NCBI GenBank assembly: GCA_958510825.1
Contig: OY294046.1
Coordinates: 806,001-870,000, forward strand
DNA length: 64,000 nt
Source of the DNA: Brachypterus glaber
Lineage: Eukaryota; Arthropoda; Insecta; Coleoptera; Kateretidae
Direction of reading: 5' to 3'
Below are positions 54,391 to 64,000 of the stretch, one piece after another. Position 1 is the first letter of the stretch. Every line of letters starts with the position of its first letter. The notes under the pieces are model-generated. The model ran no database searches. It was not told the origin of the DNA and saw nothing but the letters and a program-made list of their open reading frames with translations. Both the position numbers and the translations under genes were made by a program.

Positions 54391-55502
54391 CACGGTGTAT
54401 TTGAAATAGGGTCGGAAATTTTAACTGATGATTCTACATGATAAAATATGACAAAAAGTTCCTATAAACATATGTCTAAAAATGCGTCATAAGGGAGCTA
54501 CGCCCCTCTGAAAGTGGCTAAAAAAATCGGTTTTTATTTAATAACTCAGGAACCCTTTGAGATATATCAACGAGGTTTTGCACGTCAACTAATCCTACCA
54601 AGGCCCGTTTTTATGTGTTATTTTCATGTACTTATTTCAACCAGGGGTGTGCGAAACGGGGGGGGCTTATCAGTTTTTTGTCCCAAACTTTTTTCTGTGT
54701 AACTTTTTTGCAATTTTATTTTTGAAATATGATTCCTCAGGTCAAAATACATAAAAAAGGTACTCTTGTTGTAATACTGTAGGATTAACCGTTTTCGAGA
54801 AAATTTCATTTGAAGGTGAAATTCCACGGTTCGAGAACGAAAAATTAAATACTAAAATGTTGAAAACCAAAATTTTGATGATGCAATGTTATTCTACATC
54901 AAGAACTAAGAAAAAAAGTTTCCATACATGTAGGTCGAAAAAACGATTTTAAAGCTACCATAGCGCTTTAAAAATGGTGCATATTTAGGAGACCATAGCT
55001 CCGTTAGGATTGATTTTTGGAAGTACCTCTATATGAGGTTTTTTTCTTAGTTTTTAATGTACATTCGCCCTGCATCATTCAAATGAACTTTTCTCGAAAA
55101 CGGTTAATGCTACAGTATTACAACAAGAGTACCTTTTTTATGTATTTTGATCTGAGGAATCATATTTCAAAAATAAAATTGCAATAAAGTTACACAGAAA
55201 AAAGTTTGGGACAAAAAACTGATAAGGCCCTCCCCGTTTCGCACACCCCTGGTTGAAATAAGTACATGAAAATAACACATAAAAACGGGCCTTGGTAGGA
55301 TTAGTTGACGTGCAAAACCTCGTTGATATATCTCAAAGGGTTCCTGAGTTATTAAATAAAAACCGTTTTTTTTAGCCACTTTCAGAGGGGCGTAGCTCCC
55401 TTATGACGCATTTTTAGACATATGTTTATAGGAACTTTTTGTCATATTTTATGATGTAGAATCATCAGTTAAAATTTCCGACGCTATTTCAAATACACCG
55501 TG
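54391..55502. mobile_element. Family E giant foldback, copy E3
   Basis: TA-flanked with perfect CACGGTGTATTTGAAATAG / inverse ends. The arms match E1 and E2. The left flank (54290-54360) also holds an inverted pair, CTGAAAGGTCCTATCTACAT and its imperfect inverse. Confidence 0.88.
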
Positions 55503-55748
55503 TATATTAACAATTACTTTTTTGTACGTACTAACGAATGCATTAATATTAGAATTAAAAGTCCAACGAATGTATACTGCCACTTGTAAGTATGTAATTT
55601 AACTGGTTAGACATAATGCAAATTAAAAACAGTATATTATAATTAAGAATGTTCCGTCTGTTCTACATATAAATAGAATTTTACATTCCAGTCTTGTTAT
55701 GCGACAAATACAGGACGACTGTGGTTAAAGTGGAGGTTTGGAAAAGTT

Positions 55749-56450
55749 TTTTTCTACGACTGCTTTAGAATGTAAGCAAATACACACACTTTTCAAACAC
55801 AGAATGAATCCATTCTGGCTCTAGATACGGTATGAATATTCCTTATCAAGTGTTAGAATGAGCACATGTAGTGCCATCTCTTGTTTATAAAAGTAAAGAA
55901 AACTGTAGCAAAATTAGCAGAAATATATATATTTTACCATGAAATATTGAATAATTTAATGCAATTTAAAGTTTTGCGTTAAAATTACATAAAGTTTATT
56001 AGTTTTTCTTAATATTTTACCAGTTTTTTATCAGTTAGTTCAAAACTGCTCCATCTATTGTTAAATATTTAAACCTGATATCTGTCACAACAATCTGACA
56101 ACCTTCAATTTTTGCATTATAATTTGTAAATATGTGCTAAAATTAAATAAAAATCTTTTTTAAGTACTGATTTGATAAAATTATTAAATAACATTAATTG
56201 CTTTATATAAAAATATTTTTTGTTGTATTTACAATGTCGAGTCACAAAAAAACATTGTTTTTAACCTTGTCCGCAGTTTAAAGCCATACAGTGTTTCATA
56301 TTTGCAGTCGAAGAAAAAGTATAGTCTACAACACGTATGGAATTGTCATTCCGCGCTAGCGGGACCGTCATACTCGCCTGCCGGCTCGTATTCAAACTTT
56401 CCGCTCGCGTGGAATATTGTCTTTTCCATACTAGTTATAGAATATACTAT
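55749..56450 (-). mobile_element. Family F element, copy F5
   Basis: Full length, inverted: TTTTTTTCTACGACTGC at the left and CTAGTTATAGAATATACTAT at the right, with the GC-rich hairpin block at about 56338-56435. Confidence 0.85.
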
Positions 56451-56555
56451 TTTTTTATTCTAAGCTGATTTTTACAATTTTTTGTGTGCTGATTTTGAAA
56501 ATCACCAGTAAAAATTTTACAAAGAACTGAAATATCTAAAGTGACAGAAATCAAT

Positions 56556-56963
56556 GGAGCTCTCTACAACTAGAATTATGAAACAAAAGACGTCTACCCT
56601 ATCTCTATCTCATTTGTGCTACACTTTCCAGCCAACCAAATAAATACTGTATTTGTTTTTTATACAATAAATACAGTATTTATTTGGTTGGCCGGAAAGT
56701 GTAGCACTGAGTGACACGAACGAACATAGCTAATGTGAATCTGTAGATTAAGATAATTCTACTAAAATTTAGATTGCGCCAATATTTTCTTTAATAAAAA
56801 TAATATAGTTACACTTTTCGCCCGGCCAAGTAAATATTGTATTTGTTCAACAAAGAACAAATACAGAATTTGTTTGATTGGGTGGAAGTGGGAGTGTATG
56901 TATGTCTTCTATCCTTTTTGGGTAGAACTTTTGTCCCTGTCTAATCTAACGGGAGAAATCGCC
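56556..56963 (+). mobile_element. Family G element, copy G4
   Basis: GGAGCTCTCTAC to GGGAGAAATCGCC, with AT on both sides. Internal hairpins conserved. Confidence 0.83.
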
Positions 56964-57421
56964 ATTGTTTATAAAATTTACTCCTACCAGGAGAGAAAAA
57001 TTATTGTTGCTATAGGTGAAGAAAATTGATTTCACAGTCTGAAAACATGATAAATAATGGTATGTTCTAAAGCTAGTAGTGAAAAAAAGTTTTTTTGATA
57101 TTTTAATTAGATTATATTTAAATGCAAACAATAAGGAAAGAAAAAGATGTTAAAAAATTACAGGGTGTAACGCACGCTTATAAAATCTCGAATACTTTCG
57201 TCTATAATATGTTAATTATAATTAAATGTCGGTAAATTAACATTCTTCATTCATAATTTGTCTGTGGGTGCCGATAAGTTATTTTTATTGGTGAAATTCT
57301 TTTCAATAAAATAATACACCTGGATGATTTTAGTAGACCTTCTGCCTCCCCCTGTAGTATGTGGAAGTTATTTTAGATCAGAGAAGCGTTAAAAAACTGT
57401 ATCAGGGTGGCCACACATTTT
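56964..57421. other. Unassigned stretch
   Basis: No gene or repeat copy recognised. Confidence 0.5.
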
Positions 57422-58104
57422 ACATCGGCACTAAGTGCTACTAAGAGTGCCGATGTATTGAAATCTTGACCGAAAATTCAAAATCTTTGACGTTTTTTTT
57501 CACATTTCTCGACGTTTTAGACCATTCTGAGTTGAAATCAGTAAAAAAATTTTTTGCGTCCGTCTGTCTGTCTGGGTGTAAACTCTCTAACTCCATTTCT
57601 ACGTGAGATATCGACTTGCGGTTTTTTGCATATTATTTCTAATCGTATTCCGAAGAGCTGATTAGATTTTGGGGGAAACTATTGGGGGTAAGGGGGTAAA
57701 AATAGGGTAATACTACTATTTTTAGCGTTTTTTTTGTTTATAATTAAGGCAATTATTATTGTATTTGGTTAATTTAGCACTTATATAAAAGATAATTTTA
57801 AATTGATCAAAAAATGTTATAAACAACGTTTTCCTAAAACGCATTGTTTTCGAGATATTGGCGTTTAAAGCAGTAAAAGGTTTTTTAGCATATCTCACAT
57901 ATTTATAACCCGATTTTAAAAAATTATATTTTAAATAAAAGTTTTTTTTAAGCCCTATAAAAAATATATAGTTTTTTGCTAGAATATAATGTTTTAAAGA
58001 TACAGAATTTAAAATCAAACAAAACACCTAGTTTGAAATTTGCAAACTAGATGGCTCTAGTGTACAATAGTGCCGATGTTTTGACAGGGTGCTTGCAACG
58101 TTTC
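57422..58104 (+). mobile_element. Family D Helentron/HINE-like element, copy D5
   Basis: Hairpin end after TTTT (ACATCGGCACTAAGTGC...GTGCCGATGT), a short GTCCGTCTGTCTGTCTGG tract near 57558, and the distal GTGCCGATGTTTTGACAGGG motif. The final CATCTAGTTT is altered to CTATTCTATTT. Confidence 0.75.
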
Positions 58105-58719
58105 TATTCTATTTTCGTGATATTACTCCGATTTTTCCCTGGTATTTTAAGTACTGTTAGAGTCTGCGTTTGTGTTTTTTTTTAATCGTACTATTGCTCA
58201 TTTTGTTAACAAAAAAAGTGTTCATGATTTTTTTTTTGACAATTTCACCAGGTACTGGCAGTACTACTACCTAAAAGGAGCTGCTATTTTTAATAGAAAA
58301 AAACAAACCCAGGAACAAACTTACAAAAAAATTAACAGAATAATATGAAAATATTGTGGCACAATAACAATTTCAACTGTTTTTAGTACAATTTGGACAC
58401 CTAAATAACAAATTGTCGTTTTTAGTGAGCCCCACGAAATTTTTATGTACGTATCGATTACAAACAACGCACAATCTCATATCGGCCTGGGGATTCTCTT
58501 CACCTAAAAATCAGTACCAAGATTCAGAACTCTCTGATTTCTTCGTTACTTTCTTTTTTTTTGATGTTTTTGTTTTTGCCATTTTTTTGTTGTCAACTAC
58601 TTCGTATGGCAATATTAAGAATACAGCAAAAAATTACCCTCGGTTCTTTACTAAGTAACACAATATGGGCCAAGAAAGTGCATGTTTAGGCCTACCTTAT
58701 TAGGTTCTTTTCGATATAA
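58105..58719. other. Unassigned stretch
   Basis: An 81-codon plus-strand frame (58413-58658) is not low-complexity in its first half but turns into a T-run translation. No family recognised; no repeat copy seen. Confidence 0.35.
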
Positions 58720-59169
58720 GGGAGCGTTCAAGTATTACGTAACGCGCTAGGGGGAGGGTGGGGGGTCTCGGAAACGTTACGCCGCGTCACAGTGGGGGAT
58801 GGGTGTCAGTAAAAATGTTACGCAACACTTAAAAAATTATAAACTTATAAAATGTTTATTGGATCACGTTTTTAAGAATGATCTAGGCCTAAAGAGACGA
58901 ATTCCTTGCAAATTTTATTGCACACGGCGTGGTTAACAGTTCACTAAATCCTCTAAACAAAAACAAATTAGAGATGGAAAACCATAGCCAATAACCGGTT
59001 TTCGGTTAATCGGTTGCGGAAATTACATCAGATCGGTTTTGGGTTAAAACACGAAAGCAATAACCGTGAAAAACCAGTTTAAAGCATAACTCGAAAATGT
59101 TACGCCGCGATACATGCGGGGGGGTCAAAAATGGCCAAATTTTTCTTTACGTAATACTTGAACGTTCCC
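58720..59169. mobile_element. Family J Harbinger-like element, copy J3
   Basis: 450 bp between GGGAGCGTTCAAGTATTACG and TACTTGAACGTTCCC, flanked by TAA on both sides. The core (58860-59080) is unlike J1 and includes AACCGGTTTTCGGTTAATCG-type text. This is a longer J subfamily or has an internal insertion. Non-coding. Confidence 0.8.
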
Positions 59170-59445
59170 TAACATATATACTGAAAGTACCATCTATGAT
59201 GCAGAGGACAAACTAACGGGTTTAAGAGGGGTGGCAATATTAGGAGTATGTCAATAATTGGCTCAGCTACCTTATTTAGGTAGGTACATCTATATAAGTA
59301 CAATTTTATCCTATGGACTTTTTGCCACCACTTACCATTTTCGATAAGCATCGGATTCAGGGGGATAATATACGTGTAGCGACAAAATTCTTCATTTGCA
59401 TTTAGTTTTTTACCTGAAACAAAAAATAAATATGATTTTTTTGTC

Positions 59446-59534
59446 ATCATCTAGATATCAGTTTCTTTTAAAGGTCCGTTAATTTATTCTTAGGGTGTCA
59501 GCCCTTTCCACATTTAAATTTAAAAAGGCAGGTA
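59446..59534 (+). repeat. 90-bp direct repeat shared with 60758-60849
   Basis: CATCATCTAGATATCAGTTT through CACATTTAAATTTAAAAAGG and GGCAGGTAC recurs at 60758-60849 with about four differences. The SINE S2, K3 and J4 lie between the copies, so either a dispersed repeat or a duplicated flank. Confidence 0.75.
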
Positions 59535-59558
59535 CAAAAGGTCCAATACATACATAAT

Positions 59559-59813
59559 GGGAGGCATAGCGTAGTGGCTAGCGCGTATGCATAGCAAGTC
59601 TACTATCGTGAGTTCGATTCTCACTGGCGCCGATTTGCCTTTTTCAGTTAATTAATAATTGAAATTTGGCGACGGCGATAAGTGAAACGGACACTCCCTA
59701 GAAACTGGTTCGAAAGTCAGTATAAGCCGGTGGTTCCCTCTACTACTAGCCCACACAAGTCCTGGACTTAGGGGATGCTTAATTAAGTAGAATAGTACGA
59801 GGTTAAACAAACA
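59559..59813 (+). mobile_element. tRNA-derived SINE, copy S2
   Basis: It starts GGGAGGCATAGCGTAGTGGC (box A region), with GAGTTCGATTCTCAC (box B). The body is as in S1, ending GGTTAAACAAAC. CAATACAT occurs just before (59544-59551) and just after (59817-59824), a probable target duplication with a few extra bases. Confidence 0.85.
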
Positions 59814-59827
59814 TGCAATACATGCGT

Positions 59828-60083
59828 GGATTTTACTTTATTGAGTGGATAATTATTTATTTTACCCACTCAACTTGTCAAGTTATTTTCTTGTAAATGT
59901 CATTAAAATTTTTAATAAAAATATGAATTCCTAAGCTATTTATTGGATAAAACCTTGTATGGCACTCATGGGTAAACCGATATTGCCCTCTCGAAAATTA
60001 ACCTGCTTGGCTGACGCCTCGCAGGTTAATTTTGTCATGGGCAATATCTTACTTTACCCACTAGTACCATAAATAACTATTAT
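59828..60083 (+). mobile_element. Family K repeat, copy K3
   Basis: It matches K1 from TTTTACTTTATTGAGTGG to ACTTTACCCACTAGTACCAT, including the CTGCTTGGCTGACGCCTCG palindrome. The left end present in K1 (TTATCCAATACAG) is missing. Confidence 0.75.
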
Positions 60084-60180
60084 TGGCATTGATTCTTTTC
60101 CAATTCTTCTTCATAATAACAACCTGTGTGCTTTTAAAACCCCTTCACAAGTACAGATAGACGCGAGTTTAATTTTAATT

Positions 60181-60250
60181 AAAGCATACGAAGCGTGACA
60201 AGTCTCGGGAGCGTGACCATCTCCTTGGCACGCTGCCACCGCTGAAGAAG
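60181..60250 (-). CDS. Possible terminal exon, unrecognised
   Basis: On the minus strand a good acceptor (TTGGCTTCTTCTTCAG, ending near 60244) precedes GC-richer sequence open in two frames to stops near 60175-60184. One frame reads RWQRAKEMVTLPRLVTLRML. It is short and not recognised, so it is listed only because the acceptor and composition stand out. Confidence 0.15.
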
Positions 60251-60412
60251 AAGCCAACCGGAGGATCGATCGACAGCCATCGAATTAGTTGAACGTAATT
60301 CTTTTTGGGGCGATGATTTAATAAAATTAAAAAATAAACTAATATTTTTTTCGCTTTGCTAAATTTTTTCAAAAAAAAAAAATTATTGTTTTTTTATTTA
60401 ACCCAGGGGTGA

Positions 60413-60650
60413 GGGAACGTTCAAGTGTTACGTAACGCAAATTGTACCAAAATTCATACACTTCATACCCCGTTTCTCGCGTTATTAAAGGATGTAGAGA
60501 TTTCATATTTTGGCTACCCCCCAAATAAGGGGTGTGTTAGGGGGGGTAGCCAAAATATAAAATCTCAACAGCCTTTAATAACGCGGGAACCTGGTTATGA
60601 AGTGTATGAATTTTGGTACAATTATCGTTACGTAACAGTTGAACATTCCC
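60413..60650. mobile_element. Family J Harbinger-like element, copy J4 with a long palindromic core
   Basis: GGGAACGTTCAAGTGTTACG to GAACATTCCC, flanked by TGA on both sides. Inside the J ends the arms continue as a different palindrome: ACCAAAATTCATACACTTCA, CTCGCGTTATTAAAGG, ATTTTGGCTACCCCCC and their inverses. A fragment of this core lies at 39045-39125, so this is an established subfamily. Confidence 0.83.
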
Positions 60651-60849
60651 TGACGCGAGAGATTTTTTTTTTGGAAGGGGCAGGTCAAAATTTCTCCTAC
60701 AAAAATGCTTTACCCTTGACAAAAAATTTTGATGACAAAAAAAATTTGATGACTAAATCATCATCTAGATATCAGTTTCTTTTAAAGTTCCGTTAATTTA
60801 TTCTTAGGGTGTCAGCCCTTTCCACATTTTAATTTAAAAAGGCAGGTAC

Positions 60850-61677
60850 GCGTGGTTTCTGAGAATTTTCCATCAATACCGCTCCAATCTTCCTTACTAA
60901 TAAATTAACTGACCAAAAAATAAAAAAAAGGTCTTTGCCTCTACCAATTTTTCAACTGTGCCAAAAAATGATGCCAACTATTCTACCAATTTCCCAATTT
61001 TGCCACTCAATTTTTCCAACAGCTTCCCAGCTGGAGAGTGGATTGTACCAACTCGAGCGTGGGGGGTGGCGCACACCCTACCCCATCACAACATCTCTCA
61101 TTTAACCATATGAGAAAATACTCTATTCTCAGTAGTATTCATAGAAAAAGTAATAGATAGTTTTTTTAAGTTTTTCGGCCTTTTACATGCAAAAAACATT
61201 CTCTCCGCGATTTTTCCTGAAGATACGCCCTTTATACTTAACACTCTCGCATAATCATCTTCATAAGTGCATGCAAATGCACGTTATGATGAGCTTCAGA
61301 TTTATTGCCTTAATGGGAGATTGCCGTTAGAACACTTGGTGGCTGATTCCTTCTCTTCACCCGAGAATTTTACATTATGGAACCGTAATAATTAAACCAC
61401 GCTAATTATTTACCATATCTCGAGATTCAAGTGAGATGTGACATTAGGGTGGTCAAAAAAAAAATATTTACTTAATTTTTTCTATGTGTCATGGTTAGAA
61501 CGTCCTTAGAGTAAACATTTATATAGACAACCCTAAGTGATACTTTTAGGGCCCTAAAAACCCTAAAATTACGAAAATATCGATAAAATTCGTATAAAAC
61601 CAGCCCTAGTGTTTGTAATTTTATTTATTTTAGTTATTTTAAAATATTACGATAATCTACGCAACGAGTTTGGGGTG
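60850..61677. other. Unassigned stretch of about 830 bases
   Basis: No supported gene or repeat copy. AACCCTAAGTGATACTTTTA-type CCCTAA words near 61530-61570 are not telomeric arrays. Confidence 0.45.
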
Positions 61678-61747
61678 TAAGCGCCATTTAACATCAACAT
61701 TTTAACAAAATTCGCAATATTTTAACAAAATTGTTAAATAGCGCTTA
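61678..61747. mobile_element. Small inverted-repeat element, TAAGCGC ends
   Basis: 70 bp with TAAGCGCCATTTAACA and TGTTAAATAGCGCTTA ends, and a repeated ATTTTAACAAAATT word inside. It is likely a tiny MITE; one copy seen. Confidence 0.55.
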
Positions 61748-62360
61748 GATTAATTTTAGGAATACCATGAATTAATATTATTTGCAATTTTGGCGAAGGC
61801 GTCAACATGGGAATACTACAAAAAAAAATCTGAAACGGGTAGAGGAAAGACGCCTAATTTCGGACGGTTTTCCAAGTTCGGAGAGAACTTATGGTGTAAT
61901 AGAATAGAATAGTATAAGAGGTATAATATTTAAGGGCCGGTCCCTAGGGCTCCTAAATATACGAAAAAAAACGACTTTTTCAGACTTTTTATCATAACTT
62001 TCGAAAAGCATTTTCTGGAAATAAATTATATTCTATTCCATCCTATTCTATTTTACAGGTATTTATCATTTATGTCAGTCACACGATTCGAGTAATGAGG
62101 TCTATCCTTTTTGAATACTTAATATTTATTACTTACTCTAAAATTATACTCTGAATTGATTTTTTTAGTAAAATTACAAGCTTTTTTTCAGGTAAATTAT
62201 GTCGTTAAATTCTAAAATAAAGTTCTACTAAAAATTCGTATGTTTAAGTTGAACAATTTCGTTTTACTATATTTACGAGCGACTAAACGACAATTTGAAG
62301 TATTCCATGTAAAATGGGACATTAGGGGTCATACCTACTTTATACGCAAAATTTTGTTGA
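61748..62360. other. Unassigned stretch
   Basis: AATTTTGGCGAAGGCG at 61790 also occurs at about 32344. Otherwise no recognised content. Confidence 0.4.
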
Positions 62361-63030
62361 TGTCAAAAATTTTTGTGGATGAATTTTTAATTAAACTTTA
62401 ATTAATTTTTAATTAAAAATGTAAAAATATATCGAAATATATTAAAATATATTAAAATATCTCGAAAACTAATAAATAGATCTACGATTAAAATGATTAC
62501 ATATGTTTTTGAAGAAAATTAGACATTATTTTTATCTGTGTAAAATTTTTTGTCTTACTAAAAATAATAAGTGAGATATCGCTAAAAATTATTTTTGACC
62601 ATATTTGATACGACGTAAAAAGAAAAGGTCCTGAATCCTTTGGTGAAAGAATTTTTTAAATCGGACATGCCGTTTATAAGTTATAAGGTTTACAAACAGA
62701 CACACAGACAGACAGTCATGCCGACACACTGTAAAAACTGAAGTAAAATAATGTAAAAATACATTAATTTACATAATAGACTAAGTAAATTTACTATACT
62801 GGACTGTGCATAATTCATGAATTTGTGTAAAAATGTGTAAAAAGATTAAATTTTGTGTAAAACAATATGCAATATATAACCATTGCCATTACCATGTAAT
62901 TTTTAATGTACCAATCTATGGCAACATATTACCATTTACGGACCATGTAATTTATTTTTGCCGTGCAGACAGACAATTTTTTCACATTTTCTTGACGATC
63001 TAAACTTGAAAATGCAAAAAAAATAATTGA
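62361..63030 (+). mobile_element. Helentron-like remnant interrupted at its GACA tract
   Basis: AAATCGGACATGCCGTTTATAAG and CAGACACACAGACAGACAG precede, and CAGACAGACAATTTTTTCAC and TTCTTGACGATCTAAACTTG follow, an AT-rich unit of about 230 bp (about 62728-62965). The outer parts resemble the regions around the GTCY tract of families D and X. The inner unit has ACTGTAAAAACTGAAG and TTATTTTTGCCGTGCAG at its edges and may be a MITE inserted in the microsatellite. Confidence 0.45.
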
Positions 63031-63108
63031 TTTTTCGGTCTATTTTAATAACGGATATTTCCACCCGCAAAAAAACGCTACAATTGTGGTTCAAGGTTCT
63101 CATTTGAC

Positions 63109-63356
63109 CAACGAACTAATAACTCTTCTCTCTAGAATAGGCATTTCATTTGTAAAAACTGACAAAAACGTAGCCAACATACACTATTGTCTGTCTTACT
63201 CGCCCAGCTTTGTTCTAACAGAGACAACAATAACAGTTACTGGTAACTGTTATTGTTCAGGCCTAAATATACCTTGTTTACAAACAAACCGAGATGTTGG
63301 CGATACTTTATATTAACGGTATGCGTATTCTAGAGAGAAGAGTTGTTATTTCGTTG
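63109..63356 (-). mobile_element. Family B hAT-like MITE, copy B7
   Basis: Full-length copy with the perfect 8-bp duplication CATTTGAC (63101-63108 and 63357-63364). It contains the same open frame as B1 and B5. Confidence 0.94.
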
Positions 63357-63364
63357 CATTTGAC

Positions 63365-63921
63365 CAATTTCAACTGAAATACCTCGTATGTTAAACTTCC
63401 CCTAATAGATTGGCGCTCTGCCATGGTATACCCATAGTAATAAAAGTTTTAAGCGAAATTACCCACGATATGTTGCATGTCACGGCGCGCCGTGGCGTAT
63501 GCAATAAAAGTCTCTCTGGACGGATCTCCGAAACTCAAAGTAGGGGGTTTTGGGGGTGAACGGGAATGAATAAACCATAAATCTTAACCATGTAAGGGCG
63601 CTAAACGCAACAATGTAAATAAATAAAGAAAAATTATTATTATTGGTATTTTTAAATGTACGTGTAGCTTTAAAAAAAAAATCGGAACTGCGAGGTTAAA
63701 ATAAAAATAATTTTTCTGTTTTTATTTTAGTTTGTTATGAATTTTATTAATTTAAAATTCAAGTAATTAATAATCACGAGTGGCACGAATTGTAAAAAAA
63801 TATCTACCTTAAACATTTTTTGTTTTTTGTAAAAAGGGGTAGTGCTTTTAAGTAAAATAAAAATAATTGAGTTTTTATATGATCAGGGAAAAGTGTTCTT
63901 CTTTCGTTGGTAAAAGTATCT
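63365..63921. other. Unassigned stretch
   Basis: No gene or repeat copy recognised. A GC-richer patch with the palindromic GGCGCGCC lies near 63483-63492. Confidence 0.45.
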
Positions 63922-64000
63922 TTCAAAGAACTTTTACCTCAAGAAGTAATTTCAGACCAATGTTTATGAATGTCTCATCTTTTTGTTTGTTTATTTACTA
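63922..64000 (+). repeat. Second copy of the 12.88-kb repeat, cut by the window end
   Basis: It matches 12880-12957 from CAAAGAACTTTTACC to TTTATTTACTA with two or three differences. It probably continues beyond the window. Confidence 0.6.

Noticed and set aside
61520..61575. Telomere-like CCCTAA words
   Set aside because: Only isolated words, no array, and an arthropod telomere would be expected to be (TTAGG)n.

Overview
This window looks like gene-poor, AT-rich nuclear DNA from an animal, most probably an arthropod/insect with a repeat-swollen genome. That placement is inference: non-autonomous DNA transposons dominate, there are Helentron-like elements with (GTCY)n tracts, a Penelope/retrozyme-like element with a hammerhead ribozyme, tRNA-derived SINEs, and no bacterial operons, ribosome-binding sites or organelle genes. 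I could not name the species. No complete protein-coding gene is supported: nearly all longer open frames lie inside repeats or on both strands of low-complexity DNA. The only frames with some gene-like character are possible exons at about 0.39-1.2 kb, short open frames in less AT-rich DNA at 10.3, 35.7, 48.1 and 49.7 kb, and a possible terminal exon at 60.2 kb. All are weak.

I grouped the repeats by reading their ends, target-site duplications (TSDs) and cross-matches. Family letters are local to this report. A: palindromic element starting ATGAAGC, 8-bp TSDs. B: about 250 bp, ends CAACGAAC/GTTCGTTG, 8-bp TSDs, hAT-like. C: about 424 bp, CACGGAAA ends at TA. D: about 690 bp Helentron/HINE-like with a terminal hairpin and (GTCY)n. 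E: about 1.05 kb TA-flanked giant foldbacks, plus diverged relatives. F: about 700 bp with a GC-rich hairpin. G: about 410 bp, GGAG...CTCC. H: mariner-like foldback, CAGTGCGGTCC ends at TA. I: about 600 bp with GGGACTAAA palindromic ends. J and U: PIF/Harbinger-like MITEs with 3-bp TSDs. K, L, P, Q, T: further dispersed families. S: SINEs.

Layout. 0-1.2 kb: low-copy DNA with possible exons. 1.2-7.5 kb: foldbacks A1, E1, K1, G1 and part of F and D. 7.5-14.8 kb: B1-B3, A2-A3, E4, D1, C1. 14.8-21.8 kb: the densest part, with a chimeric Helentron remnant, an I element split by the ribozyme-bearing retroelement, H1 split by A5, a tandem pile of A copies, and C2. 21.8-24.4 kb: mostly low-copy, including a GC-rich palindrome. 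24.4-34.3 kb: F2, a near-perfect palindrome, B4, K2, L1-L2, P2 with a nested element, Q1, I2, E5-E6, D2. 34.3-44.7 kb: B5-B6, H2, a long SINE with 13-bp TSDs, G2, D3 split by a SINE, P3, F3 split by G3. 44.7-64 kb: J1-J4, Q2, F4-F5, E2-E3, a 613-bp tandem duplication, C4, D4 with a very long (GACA)n tract, D5, SINE S2, K3, B7.

Nesting gives a relative chronology: A inserted into H, G into F, a SINE into D, the ribozyme element into I, and a hAT MITE and a Harbinger MITE into E5. Nothing here forms an operon or pathway. The most notable biology is a 45-nt minimal hammerhead ribozyme on the minus strand at 16361-16405, inside a retroelement-like insertion with 12-bp TSDs.
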